A stretch of 46,418 bases of DNA from IMG/VR virus record IMGVR_UViG_3300025101_000041, positions 1 to 46,418 of that record; one strand, 5' to 3'. Each line of letters starts with the position of its first letter. Positions within the stretch are counted from its first letter, which is position 1. The notes under the pieces are model-generated. The model searched no databases. It was not told the origin of the DNA and saw nothing but the letters and a program-made list of their open reading frames with translations. The translations under genes were made by a program, and so were the position numbers. Below, in pieces: positions 8,501-17,795 of this stretch. The stretch is from a virus.

Positions 8501-11500
8501 TAACCACAATTTTTTAATATTAGCTTGTGCGTCAACAGATTTTCTTAAATATATAGGTCCTTTACCATCGGAATATTCACGTCTAAACTGCATACCGCTA
8601 TATAATAAATCAAAATGTGTACCAATTAAATTACCACTATCTAAAGTTGCCCAATCAAAATTTTCTTTTAACAAAATATCTTTAGTCCATCTATTAAATG
8701 TGTTTTGTATTTGATGGAATGTATATTGTATTTCATTACCATATCCCAAAGTAGTAGTAGGAACTTTACCAGATTTAAATGTTATGTTTCCATTCTTATC
8801 TTTTACAATATTATCTACTCTTTTAAATGTACTATCTTTTTCAAATTCTGTAGCTCCAGCTATATATTCTTCTGTATAACCTTTACTTAATATATGGTCT
8901 CTACCTGCAGGTCCTCTTCTTACTTTAGGGTCATAAAAGAAACTTTTAATCCAACCTGGTGTAGTAACTGCTTCTATATAATTCATCAATGATTGCAGCT
9001 CTTTTATTGTAATTTCTTCAAAAGGTTTACCTGTTACAACACCACCTTGAAAAGATTCATACAATGGCTCTATATAATCTTTAATACCAGGTCTGCTTTC
9101 TAATAAACTGTGAAATTCTAGCATTGTAACAATAGATTCTTCAGTTATATTAGGGTCATTAGCTTTTTTTAATAAAGCATCTTCAATGTTAAAGTCTTTA
9201 ATTTTACCATAATCTGATTTTTTAATTTGTATTTCTTCAGATAACGTAGGTTTTTCTATATCTTTTTCTATTTCTTTAACAGCTGGTTCTTCTTTTTTAT
9301 CTATTTCTTCTTGACGTCCTCTTGACTTTATAATAAAACTGTCTAATTCATAATGAAATCTTCTAGTGCTTTCCTTGCTTATACCAGGACTTTGAAATAT
9401 TTGGTCAAATTTTCCTTGTACGTCATTTAAAATACCTTTTTGTACTCTGTATAAATTATCTAAATGTGGACCATCTCCATACTTTTTATATTCTCTTTTA
9501 ATTTTTTCAGACATTTGTTTTAATCTTTGCAACTCAACGTTTAATTCTACTTTTTTTCTACCTTTACCAGATATGTCCATTTTTGAAAATGATTCTGGAA
9601 CTACATTTCCAAGTAATGCAAAGTCATAAAACAACTCTAACTCTTTTACTATATCCTCTTTTAATCTAGAGTTTTTATAACCAAAAGATTCTACATAACG
9701 TACAAAACCTTGTTTTTGTGCTGTAATATATTTAGTAACATTTAAAGGATTAATTTCTTCCCCGTTGTTAGCTGTATTAGTATTCATTTTGTTTAATAAT
9801 AAATACGATTGTCTATTTTGTATTTTTAATTCATATGCCCTGTTTGTTATTTCTTTTAATATGTCAATGCCTTTTCTACCTTGCAATTCTGGTATTTTAT
9901 TTAATATTTCTAAAACTCTTTCTCCTTGTTTTACCATTAAGGTTATACCAATAATTTCATTTAATCTTGCTTCTAATTTTGTAGGGTCTGAAGACAATAT
10001 ATCTTTTTCATTTTGCGATAAACTTGTAGAGTAATAATCTATTAATTTCAAATTTTTTAAAATAGGACTATCTTGAATATTTTTTTGAGCACCTTCCATA
10101 ATACCTATTAAATTTTTTACATCAGCATAATTAGTATAACTAAATGGTGATAAATCAAACTCCTCATACTTAGCTAAATTTCTAGCTATTTGTGTATAGT
10201 AATTATTAATAGGAGTTCCTTCATTGTTTTTATCAAAATAATTTAAAAAGTCTCTAGACACTTGTACAATTTCAGTAAGGTCTGCTTTATCATTTAACAT
10301 TCTGTGAAATTTTCTAAAAGCTTGCAATCCAGAAGCTCCATATTTATCTCTAAACATAGAATAAAAAGATAAATTGTAAGAACCCACTGCTTCACCTTCA
10401 AACATTATGTCAAAGTCTACACCTAATTCTATTTTATTTTTAGGTCCATATATTTGGTCAGCGTTTGGCAATTCTGTAAGATTAGGGTTTCTATACTCAA
10501 AAAAATCGTTAAATATTTTTGTCAAACTATCTCTTGGTTTTAATATGTTTTTATAACCTGCACTATCAGCGTGTATATTAGAACCTACAATAGAAATTTG
10601 TTTTAATCTTTGAAATCCAGGATTATTTTCTTTTAATATAATTTCTGCACCATCTCCTAAATCTATTTTACCACCATTTTCTTTAGCCATTTGCATAAAT
10701 ATTTGTAGTTGAGTAGTACCATTTATAATTTGACCCATACCACTTTTACCATCGTAAGATGTTTCACCTATTCCTAATCTTGTTCTAGTACTAAACATTT
10801 TTGATATATCAGAAGGAGCTTCTTCAGCACCAAAATATCTAATAGCAATGTCTAAGCTACCATCTTCGTCTTTTAATGGATAAAGGTCTCCGTTTTCTTT
10901 TTCAAATTCACGTTGTATTTTTTTGTTAGCAAAAGCATCTTTTATATTTTTTGGAAGTGATTGATAACCGACAACCTTATCTCCATCTTTATCCATACCA
11001 CCTTTCATTAAATCATTATATTCATTTGAATAATAACCGTGACTTCCTCCGTCTTCAATAAATCCACCAAACTCCAATATTCTAATTGCTCCATTACTAG
11101 AACTAGGTGAACGCATAATAGCAAAAGCTAATGCATCTTTAACTTCCCTGTATCCTTCTGCACCAGGAGCAAGTTTTCCACCAGGTTTAATTAAATCCCA
11201 CGCTTCTCCTAATGTCATTTCTTCTTTTGTAATTTCACCAGTTTCTTTATTAATTCTTTCTATCAATACAGGGTCAGTTTTAGCACCAGAACCTCTTTTA
11301 AATTCTTTTGTACGTATACCACCTTCTGCCATTTGTTGTTGTGAAAAAGGATATGCAACAGCATGAAAACCTGTTTCCACGTTTAACCTGGTGCTTCTGT
11401 ATATTATGTAATTACCCAAAATTCTATTCAATAAAGGTTTGTTACCCTCTCTCATTAAATAAGATATAGCATAGTCTGCACGTTCAGCACCTATCATAAA

Positions 11501-14500
11501 ATTATTTGTTTTAGTAATTTCTGCCATATCTGCCAATACATAAGTTTCTTTTAAAGCAAAATCTTCAGATTGAGTTTTTCTAAATAACTGTCTTGCTGCC
11601 CATCTACCAGAAGGCGAATCTAAATTTTCTTGTATTTCTTTAACAATAACCGTTGTATCTAACTTGTCTATATCTATATCAGACAAATCTCTTCTAGCAA
11701 ATTTATCAGAATCTTTAGCTAATTCTAAATATTTTTCTGTTAATTCTTTGTCGCCAACTAAATTTTCATTACGTAATGCAGCCATAGAATCAAAAAACTG
11801 TTCATTGAATATTGGTCTACCTGCTTCATCTAATTCTAAGCTAGTGTTTTTATCTATAAATTGTTTGTATAGTTTTATATTACGAGTTTTTACTTTTTCT
11901 TTTACATCTACGTTTATACCTATTTCGTTTGGCCTTACTTTAAATACAGTTTCTTTACCATTAGATTTGTATTTACCAGAAGCTACATCGTATGTCATTT
12001 TACCTGATTGTATGTTACCTCTTTGTTTAGCAGCAGAATCATACATAAGCATATGTCTGTTATTTTCTACTAAATAATCGTTCATTTTATTATCTGCTCT
12101 ATATAAACCTGCTTTTAATTTTACATGACCAGCTCCATTTCTAGGTGATGTATGACCTACAGGTTTCATAAAAAAACTAAAAGAATCTATATCATATATT
12201 TTACGCATTCTATCAAAGACATCTTGTCTAACATATATAACTCCGTCTAATGCAGACTTTTCACCTTTAGGATTAAATGGAGGAGGGTCTTTCATTATTG
12301 ACATATTAAAGAATCCTTCTTGTTCAACTTTACTTAGAGGGATTCCAAGTAATTCAGGTATATCTTTTATTGGTATAGGCAAATCTATACCCTGCGATAA
12401 TGGTTGATATTTATTAATTTTTGCGGCACTTTGTGGAAAATTATTTTTAGGATTTAAATAAGTTCTTAAAGCTTCTTTAACTTTTCCAAAATCATTTAAT
12501 TCATTTCTAGTAATTAAACCATTGTCTAGCAATTCGTAAATTGCATTAGCAGTAGTTTCTTTATATTCTATTTTATTTGTTTTTTCAGAACCTGGTGCAT
12601 ATTCTTGTATAACTTGGTCTAAAGTTTTAATGAATGTATTTATATTATAATCTTTATTAAAAGGTAATTTTTGTATAACAATCATACCCGAATCTTTGTT
12701 AGCACTATGTATATATTGATTAGAATCTTTCATAAGTTTTTGATTCATGTCCATAAAAAATTCTACACCTTCAGCACCAAAAGGTTCTATCAATTCTTTT
12801 TTAGTAGGTTGTTCTTCTGTTTTTTCTTTTCTACCTGTTTCAGGATTAAATTCTTCTTTAACAATAGGTTTTTTATCTAAATCAGGAACTTCTCTTTCTA
12901 TATATCTCAAAACAACTCTTACTCTATCGTCTCCGTACATTTTACTATATTTATTAGGAGCTTCTTTAACTAGTATTAAATTTCCTTTAGAGTCAGATTC
13001 TCTACCACCTGGTCCTATTTCTTGTACAACATCATTGACATCTAACATTATATTGTTACCTAATCTGTAAGTAACTTTTTTCATAAAAAATTGTTTAAAT
13101 CCTTTAGGTATATCTACTTCTGGATAAATTTCCTTAAACCCTTTTACAAAACCTTCATAGTTATTTAAGTTTTCATTTATTTTTGTAGTCAAATCTCTAG
13201 CTAAATCTTCGTATTGTAGTGAAGGATATTTTTCTATAATTTCATTATATAAAGTTTTTGTAATAGTATCTTTAACTATATTGTCATTCAAATCTTGAGT
13301 TTTAATTTCTCTTATAATTGTATCAAATCCATCTAATACAGGTCTGTTTGAATCATCTACATTTTCTTTTTTAACTTGTTCGGTGTCTTTAATTTCTTTT
13401 TCTATACGTTCTTTAAATGAAGACAACTTAACTTCTACTTCTTCTTTATTTAAATTTAAATATTTAAAATCTTCTTTTAAAGATTCTGATAATGCTTTAT
13501 GTTGTTCTGGAGTTATATTTTCTAAGTCAATATTTTCTTCTTGTGCTTTACGTACATACTCTACACCCATCAAATCGTATGCACCTTGTATTTTATCTTT
13601 TTGCTGAACATACAGCTCGTTAAAATGTCTATCTATGTAATCTTTAGATTCTTTTGGTAGTTCTTTATATTCTTTTGTTTTTAATAAACTTTCTTTTGAT
13701 TTTGCTAAATTTGCATCACCTGGTATAGGGTTTGTAGCTAAAAATTTAGTAGCTTTATTTTCTGCTACTGACCTTCCACTAGCACCAAAAAAGAATCCTA
13801 ATGCATACTCATATATTTGTTCTGGCAAAGGCATCTGGTGGTAACTAGCTAAACCACCTGTGTAAGCAGAACCTAAAACACCTCTTGCAAATAAATTTTG
13901 TACAGCTTCTTTTTCAGTAGGTCTTTGAATCATTTTACGAATAGCTTCTTCACCTAATTTTTTTGTGTTAGGATTAGCCAATAGTTTACCAATGTTGACA
14001 TATTCTGATATACCACCAAATACAGCACCTGCCATAGCACCATGCATAGCAGACTCTACCATACCTGCAGGACCTTCTTTTCTAGCACTTACACCTAATG
14101 CTATACCAAGATGTATACCATCATGTGCAACTTTTCTAAATTGTTCGTTTCCTAATAAACCTTTATTTAAAAATCCCGATGCCAATAAACCATTTTTATC
14201 TAAAGATTTTTGTGCATTATCTATTACAAAATCAGATATACGCATTGGTACTGACCTTAGAAAGAATTGTTTTTCACCTGTTAAAGGATTAATACTTTCT
14301 TTACGTAAATCAAAATTACCAATTTTTAATCTTTCAGCAATCTGTTGTGTCTTTTTACTATATGCTTTAGTACCACGGTCTAAAAGTTTTTTAGTCTGCA
14401 TAGCACCGCCTTCTTTAATAGCAGTATATCCTACACCTTTACGAATTTGTCTTCTTACTATAGAAGCAGGTAGAGATGCACCCATTGTCATAACACCAGC

Positions 14501-14839
14501 AAGAACGTCAGGTGCTAAACCTACCAAGTGTCCAACTTTATTAGCTATAGATTCTTTAGAAGTATCTGCGTCATCTGCCCATCCGAAAGTAGTAAAACCT
14601 TCAGCAAATCCAGATACAAATTGATTTAAAACAGAACCAAGGGATTCTTCTGCTGCAACCATGTCTCTATTAAATGGAACATCAGCAGCTTTCATAACAC
14701 GTTCTATATAATCTGTGTCATTTGCACTAAAACCAGTAGGATTGTTTTGATATGCTAAGTATAAACGATTTACATAATCGTTTTGACTTATCGTTCCTCC
14801 CTTAACGAGCTCATTTAAATAACGTAATTGGTCGTTCAT
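5510..14839 (-). CDS. giant virion ejection protein with two-barrel RNA polymerase signatures
   Basis: 3109 aa, the largest gene here. Residues 100-128 are hydrophobic and Gly/Ala-rich. Around 865-941 lies a block SALDGVIYV, FMKPVG, VKLKAGL and MYDSAAKQRG (K892, K907, K909, K938) that fits the lysine-bearing first barrel of two-barrel RNA polymerases. At 1242-1246 is MRSPS and at 1282-1289 MDKDGDKV, giving D1283-x-D1285-x-D1287. In beta' subunits, RAPT precedes the catalytic DFDGD by a similar distance (about 36 residues; 40 here). The middle (about 1500-2300) is Lys/Glu-rich and helical. The C terminus (about 2690-3109) has LLSHPKSAITNFYGG and hydrophobic helices near 2960, like ejected internal proteins. 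It overlaps the upstream ejection gene as TAATG. The virion role rests on context; the polymerase role is an inference from the motifs. Confidence 0.6.
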   Translation of the reverse strand: MNDQLRYLNELVKGGTISQNDYVNRLYLAYQNNPTGFSANDTDYIERVMKAADVPFNRDMVAAEESLGSVLNQFVSGFAEGFTTFGWADDADTSKESIANKVGHLVGLAPDVLAGVMTMGASLPASIVRRQIRKGVGYTAIKEGGAMQTKKLLDRGTKAYSKKTQQIAERLKIGNFDLRKESINPLTGEKQFFLRSVPMRISDFVIDNAQKSLDKNGLLASGFLNKGLLGNEQFRKVAHDGIHLGIALGVSARKEGPAGMVESAMHGAMAGAVFGGISEYVNIGKLLANPNTKKLGEEAIRKMIQRPTEKEAVQNLFARGVLGSAYTGGLASYHQMPLPEQIYEYALGFFFGASGRSVAENKATKFLATNPIPGDANLAKSKESLLKTKEYKELPKESKDYIDRHFNELYVQQKDKIQGAYDLMGVEYVRKAQEENIDLENITPEQHKALSESLKEDFKYLNLNKEEVEVKLSSFKERIEKEIKDTEQVKKENVDDSNRPVLDGFDTIIREIKTQDLNDNIVKDTITKTLYNEIIEKYPSLQYEDLARDLTTKINENLNNYEGFVKGFKEIYPEVDIPKGFKQFFMKKVTYRLGNNIMLDVNDVVQEIGPGGRESDSKGNLILVKEAPNKYSKMYGDDRVRVVLRYIEREVPDLDKKPIVKEEFNPETGRKEKTEEQPTKKELIEPFGAEGVEFFMDMNQKLMKDSNQYIHSANKDSGMIVIQKLPFNKDYNINTFIKTLDQVIQEYAPGSEKTNKIEYKETTANAIYELLDNGLITRNELNDFGKVKEALRTYLNPKNNFPQSAAKINKYQPLSQGIDLPIPIKDIPELLGIPLSKVEQEGFFNMSIMKDPPPFNPKGEKSALDGVIYVRQDVFDRMRKIYDIDSFSFFMKPVGHTSPRNGAGHVKLKAGLYRADNKMNDYLVENNRHMLMYDSAAKQRGNIQSGKMTYDVASGKYKSNGKETVFKVRPNEIGINVDVKEKVKTRNIKLYKQFIDKNTSLELDEAGRPIFNEQFFDSMAALRNENLVGDKELTEKYLELAKDSDKFARRDLSDIDIDKLDTTVIVKEIQENLDSPSGRWAARQLFRKTQSEDFALKETYVLADMAEITKTNNFMIGAERADYAISYLMREGNKPLLNRILGNYIIYRSTRLNVETGFHAVAYPFSQQQMAEGGIRTKEFKRGSGAKTDPVLIERINKETGEITKEEMTLGEAWDLIKPGGKLAPGAEGYREVKDALAFAIMRSPSSSNGAIRILEFGGFIEDGGSHGYYSNEYNDLMKGGMDKDGDKVVGYQSLPKNIKDAFANKKIQREFEKENGDLYPLKDEDGSLDIAIRYFGAEEAPSDISKMFSTRTRLGIGETSYDGKSGMGQIINGTTQLQIFMQMAKENGGKIDLGDGAEIILKENNPGFQRLKQISIVGSNIHADSAGYKNILKPRDSLTKIFNDFFEYRNPNLTELPNADQIYGPKNKIELGVDFDIMFEGEAVGSYNLSFYSMFRDKYGASGLQAFRKFHRMLNDKADLTEIVQVSRDFLNYFDKNNEGTPINNYYTQIARNLAKYEEFDLSPFSYTNYADVKNLIGIMEGAQKNIQDSPILKNLKLIDYYSTSLSQNEKDILSSDPTKLEARLNEIIGITLMVKQGERVLEILNKIPELQGRKGIDILKEITNRAYELKIQNRQSYLLLNKMNTNTANNGEEINPLNVTKYITAQKQGFVRYVESFGYKNSRLKEDIVKELELFYDFALLGNVVPESFSKMDISGKGRKKVELNVELQRLKQMSEKIKREYKKYGDGPHLDNLYRVQKGILNDVQGKFDQIFQSPGISKESTRRFHYELDSFIIKSRGRQEEIDKKEEPAVKEIEKDIEKPTLSEEIQIKKSDYGKIKDFNIEDALLKKANDPNITEESIVTMLEFHSLLESRPGIKDYIEPLYESFQGGVVTGKPFEEITIKELQSLMNYIEAVTTPGWIKSFFYDPKVRRGPAGRDHILSKGYTEEYIAGATEFEKDSTFKRVDNIVKDKNGNITFKSGKVPTTTLGYGNEIQYTFHQIQNTFNRWTKDILLKENFDWATLDSGNLIGTHFDLLYSGMQFRREYSDGKGPIYLRKSVDAQANIKKLWLAKKKLIDALVKEKVEFEIKDPANPGKTKKVGAYEVLDLMNQRYTEIMTKVYNDVIVSKGPRIRRKLKQAGFETDRYNIPENERVDLSKVENNTSNIIQAEVNELKSLLFDKNGIMSDVKKIDAIFKGILDLGPGNVEQILRETFSVADARFIEHNLLVKDMLKTHFPDVNFNKELSKKEFEKPRITVNGKAESIQTVLKRINELHNINTRIGLGRFINEKTGEVDSYVPHIGGMDFQGLRDVNKEHIKKKIESKINEVIGKNGEKFVVEKLPSGVRIEYEAGLISKDVAIALTKRFYKEFYDKEMITGVDLELSIGEESSLRLLNTRPEIQVDNSNRNIVNSRSVDELPGWRTDFSATERYLQATYSSWVRQVQNIKLKLIADQFLEKNPFGKDKEGMDLNKQWHSYILDVFSNNNGFPSLRNFNLHGIKKGEAMLIQAYIDSGLDRKKMKEKRNLSNPDLRFLDLVDVNFGLTKAQKAQVDAITDPAKKSNAILNLRKNNLKEILQPENINKIGRFNTAYDVFSDEAVVGFFERINDAFGGNILKDAPKSGTARRYWLVRKAKAWSELEGKFEMVSLLSHPKSAITNFYGGFSNTIVDEGWSSFRKANNEAWLLNNVFLKGSFYYTVDAQGKRKKVEIQSYNDIIDWLFREGFIEDGLVTEGYYSQKKAQVDRGRIRDLIVRKILGEKDAKGNNYLNMSDKEAAALHSRTMGEAIKELGVVEGLTDVGSFFMKKSEMVLRTRTALASIINARQILGPEITKDMAFNDPIILNIARKSVKASQFVYHATQRPNFSNTNLGRIMTRFHPYAWNSIGRRIDIYGQGANQKIWNNEVKKKRANNQFTADVFALAMANIFASSIFEYALSPPMSWMQDTSELIFGDEEMKDRAFFSQYPHPSLAPLAIVTPPVSRFILPPLTAMINGNYDKFWNYQFHTYFPFGRLSKDIYRTIKSPAMAPDFLTGLPLHKVHAYSRDYFKQEELEDILAELRKQNENDD

Positions 14840-15996
14840 TAATCGATTACGTTGTCAATTACGTTTTTATCATTACTAGGGTGTGTTAAATCTAGTGCAT
14901 TTAACTCAGTCATAACATCAGTTTTTTGATTTTTCTTTCCATATACCTGGTCTCTTGTAAGTTCACCTATAACACCTGTTTCGTAATAATCGTCAAAATT
15001 AACTATTACTTCATTTTGTCCTCGATATGTCTTTAGATTATCTTCCGTACCATATTGTTCTATTAAACTTAGTATATCGTCAGTAGGTTTAATAAGTTTT
15101 AATTTACCCTCTATTTTTTCTTTAGTAGCTAAAGCATTAGGCATATTCAAATTTAACCCCGAAGATATTTCAGATGCAGGGCCTTGTAAATTTATAAGCA
15201 AAGCTCCTCTATCTTTTAAATATGCATTTATAGCGTCTTGTCTTGTACCTAATAGTGACATACCTGCAACGTCTTCATAACCTTTACCAACAGCTCCTTG
15301 GATTTCAGCTGTCGTTTCCAAAGCATCTGCAACAGCTGGTAGTGCTAACGCTGCAGTCAAAAAATACCCAGCTCCTCTAACAGCTGGATGTGGTGCCGCC
15401 TTTGATGCTCCTGCAAGCCAATTAAGAGATAAAGCAGCAACACCTGCCGTTCCAACACCTTTTCCAATGTCTCCTAATTCGTAATCAAATATCTTTTCTC
15501 CACCTAAACCTTCCATGTCTTGTAAATCTGTAATATTTAATTCTCCGTTTTGGTCTTTTAACAATAAACCTTCAGCTGCATTTTTAACTTTTTCTCCTGC
15601 TTGTTCATTTCTAGTTAAATTTTCCATAAAAATAGTACCATCTGATGTCAATCTAAATGATTCTGATTCTCCAAGTGCAGTAATTTTTGCTTCTGCTATT
15701 CTTACCTTAGCTCCAAACTCTAAATCCTCTATTTCTTGTTTACGTTTTTCTTCTCTTAAAGCTATCATATCTGGGTCTGTTGCCATAAATTTATTTTGTG
15801 CTTGATATAATGCTAACGCTGAATTGTTATTTTCTATAGCCATTGCTTTTTCGTGTTGAAACTTTGCTTCAATCATAGATTTTTCAAAAGCCATAGTTTC
15901 TAATCTATCTTGAGCTTCTCTATAAGGTTCATTAAATTCTTTTAACGCACCTAAAATTTCAGAAAGATTCATTATAGTTTCTCTAGTTCTACTCAT
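14839..15996 (-). CDS. internal virion / ejection protein
   Basis: 385 aa. The first 110 residues are a charged helix rich in Glu, Lys, Gln and Ala (FEKSMIEAKFQHEKAMAIEN). Residues about 170-215 hold two hydrophobic Gly/Ala segments (GTAGVAALSLNWLAGAS and GAGYFLTAALALPAVADAL) that could insert in the host membrane. It sits between a Gly-rich membrane-active protein and the giant protein, with TAATG coupling to the latter, in the position of T7 gp15. It probably helps to form the DNA-ejection channel. No sequence family was recognised. An internal ATG at residue 9 is a possible alternative start, but the first ATG has the better GGAGGG site. Confidence 0.6.
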   Translation of the reverse strand: MSRTRETIMNLSEILGALKEFNEPYREAQDRLETMAFEKSMIEAKFQHEKAMAIENNNSALALYQAQNKFMATDPDMIALREEKRKQEIEDLEFGAKVRIAEAKITALGESESFRLTSDGTIFMENLTRNEQAGEKVKNAAEGLLLKDQNGELNITDLQDMEGLGGEKIFDYELGDIGKGVGTAGVAALSLNWLAGASKAAPHPAVRGAGYFLTAALALPAVADALETTAEIQGAVGKGYEDVAGMSLLGTRQDAINAYLKDRGALLINLQGPASEISSGLNLNMPNALATKEKIEGKLKLIKPTDDILSLIEQYGTEDNLKTYRGQNEVIVNFDDYYETGVIGELTRDQVYGKKNQKTDVMTELNALDLTHPSNDKNVIDNVID

Positions 15997-15997
15997 T

Positions 15998-16621
15998 TTA
16001 GTACCCTCCGTACATAGACAATAAAGATTGTCCGTAATTTGATTTTATTCCTTTTTCAGCAGCATATCTGTCTAATTCAAATCCAGCTGACTGTACATCT
16101 CTAACAGCACTAGCTTCTCTCATTTGCAATCCAAATGCTGACTCCTGTAATTTTAAATCTCTCATTCCTTGTTCACGTTGAAACTGGTTTTGACTTTGGT
16201 CCATTAATTGTTGACCAGCTCCACTTCCTGCTAGATTAGTTCTTCCTAAACCACCTAATGCTTGTTGTTCTTGTATTCCGTATTGGTCAATAGCTCTAGA
16301 CTGTTCCATACCTGCAGCTTGATTCATAAAACCTCTTTGTTGTGCAAACTCTGCTGCTTGTCCTGCTTGAGCACGTTGCAAAGCACCGTACTGTTCGTTT
16401 AATAAAATTCTAGCACGCTCTCTTTTTCTACGTTCACGTTTTCGTTTTCTTCTACTTCCAAAAAATCCTGCTAATGCTCCTATACCAATAGCTGCCCATC
16501 CCCAACCTGGAATAGCTGCTAATGCTCCTGCTGCACTACCTCCAGTTGTTGCACTTTTAAGTGCTACATTAGTAGCAATATTTGCACCTGTTTGTATAGC
16601 TGCGTTTTCACCATCTCCCAT
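15998..16621 (-). CDS. internal virion protein with membrane segment (T7 gp14-like role)
   Basis: 207 aa. It has a Gly/Ala-rich hydrophobic stretch at about 30-56 (AAIPGWGWAAIGIGALAGFFG), immediately followed by a very basic run (SRRKRKRERRKRERAR) and then a long Gln/Ala-rich helical tail ending SMYGGY. This layout, a membrane anchor plus a Gln-rich helix, is common in podovirus ejection proteins that cross the outer membrane. It lies between the virion lytic transglycosylase and the next ejection protein. The function is inferred from layout and neighbours. Confidence 0.6.
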   Translation of the reverse strand: MGDGENAAIQTGANIATNVALKSATTGGSAAGALAAIPGWGWAAIGIGALAGFFGSRRKRKRERRKRERARILLNEQYGALQRAQAGQAAEFAQQRGFMNQAAGMEQSRAIDQYGIQEQQALGGLGRTNLAGSGAGQQLMDQSQNQFQREQGMRDLKLQESAFGLQMREASAVRDVQSAGFELDRYAAEKGIKSNYGQSLLSMYGGY

Positions 16622-16623
16622 TA

Positions 16624-17277
16624 TTACTCTCCTCCGTATTCACTAATTAATTTATCTGGATGTTCAATAAATACTTGTCCTAAATCATCCATAGTATTTT
16701 GTATAGTCCAATTTACCATTTTTGATGCTTGTTTTTTAGCATTTTGATATATCATTTCATCTCTTTTATTGTTTTCTTGCATCATAAAATTTTGTATAGT
16801 TTTGTCATAATAATTTGCTTTGCTAGGCATATCTGCATCTGCTCCTGCCCAATGTGATTTTAACCAAGCATCTTTTAATGTAAACTCTGAAGTTCCTAAT
16901 TTGTCTAACGGAAAACCTGCTTTTTGCTCTTTATCAGCATAAAATATTTCTGTCTGCAACTCTGGTGATAACTGAGTAAAATCAGGATTATTTAAATCTA
17001 TCCCTTCTAATTCTTTTCTAAATCTTTCTGGCATAACACCTCCATAAGCTTCGTCACTATAAAATCTTTTATATCTAACTAATGCATCTTTAGCTGCACC
17101 TGAACCACCATCACTTGTTTTTTCATATTGATATACTCCTCTTCCTGGTCCACCAGAAGTTTGTGCTATATTTTTACCTTTAGATTCTAGCTCTGATACT
17201 TCCATAGCATGTAATTGCAACATTTCTGCTTGGCTAGCTCCTCTTTCTTTTGCTATAATTTCAATTACTGATTGCAT
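16624..17277 (-). CDS. virion-associated lytic transglycosylase / lysozyme-like protein
   Basis: 217 aa. LESKGKNIAQTSGGPGRGVYQYE (about residues 30-52; key parts ELESKG and GPGRGVYQYE) is the core I know from phage lysozyme-fold muramidases, with E31 or E50 as the likely catalytic acid. A hydrophobic, Trp-containing helix follows (LKSHWAGADADM, about 153-164). There is no signal peptide. It heads the ejection module, so its job is more likely local cell-wall opening during DNA entry than lysis, although it could serve both since no other endolysin is visible. Fairly sure of the fold, less so of the role. Confidence 0.6.
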   Translation of the reverse strand: MQSVIEIIAKERGASQAEMLQLHAMEVSELESKGKNIAQTSGGPGRGVYQYEKTSDGGSGAAKDALVRYKRFYSDEAYGGVMPERFRKELEGIDLNNPDFTQLSPELQTEIFYADKEQKAGFPLDKLGTSEFTLKDAWLKSHWAGADADMPSKANYYDKTIQNFMMQENNKRDEMIYQNAKKQASKMVNWTIQNTMDDLGQVFIEHPDKLISEYGGE

Positions 17278-17287
17278 AATATTTCCT

Positions 17288-17785
17288 TTAACTTGGTTTT
17301 GTTATTGTTATAATAAAATCGTTAGTTACCTTATTTTCTACTTCACCATCACTTAAATAAATTTGTACTTCATTTTTAGGTAATTCTTCTTTAGGTGGTG
17401 CAATATTTATCTTGTCATATACTTTTGTTTCAGGATTATACAATTTAACTATATCTGGGTCTTTAGCTTCAAAAGCTTTTAATCTTTTATCTTTAAAATA
17501 TTCTGTGCTTGTATCTACATTGTATTCTCCAAACATTCTTTCACCTACTCTAGATAATAAATTATCACCAGTCCCCTTTTGGTCATGAAATTTTCCTTTC
17601 ATATACTCATCACGAAATTGTTTTTTTACATTACCAACAGCTTTCATACCTTCATAAACTACTTGTCCGCCTTTAACTCCAGCTACAATATCTGTTAACA
17701 TTCCTCCGTCTTGAGGTTCTTCTCTATATATTTGACTTAACTGTCCCCTTACTTGTGACATAATTAAACCTACTCTACTTGCCAT
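17288..17785 (-). CDS. hypothetical virion protein (165 aa)
   Basis: A mixed protein with a Gly-rich first half (DIVAGVKGGQVVYEGMKAVG, about 32-51) and a polar, Pro/Glu-rich C-terminal third. It lies between the FN3 tail protein and the ejection module in the same transcript, so a structural role is likely. No family recognised. Confidence 0.5.
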   Translation of the reverse strand: MASRVGLIMSQVRGQLSQIYREEPQDGGMLTDIVAGVKGGQVVYEGMKAVGNVKKQFRDEYMKGKFHDQKGTGDNLLSRVGERMFGEYNVDTSTEYFKDKRLKAFEAKDPDIVKLYNPETKVYDKINIAPPKEELPKNEVQIYLSDGEVENKVTNDFIITITKPS

Positions 17786-17795
17786 AATCTTCTCC

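Noticed and set aside
13965-14624. 219-codon plus-strand frame opposite the giant gene
   Set aside because: Antisense shadow. Long open antisense frames recur along this AT-rich gene, and this one has no ribosome site or recognisable product.
5510-14839. Single-subunit (T7/N4-type) RNA polymerase in the giant protein
   Set aside because: The usual TxxGR, motif B K-x6-YG and HDS blocks were looked for and not found together in order.
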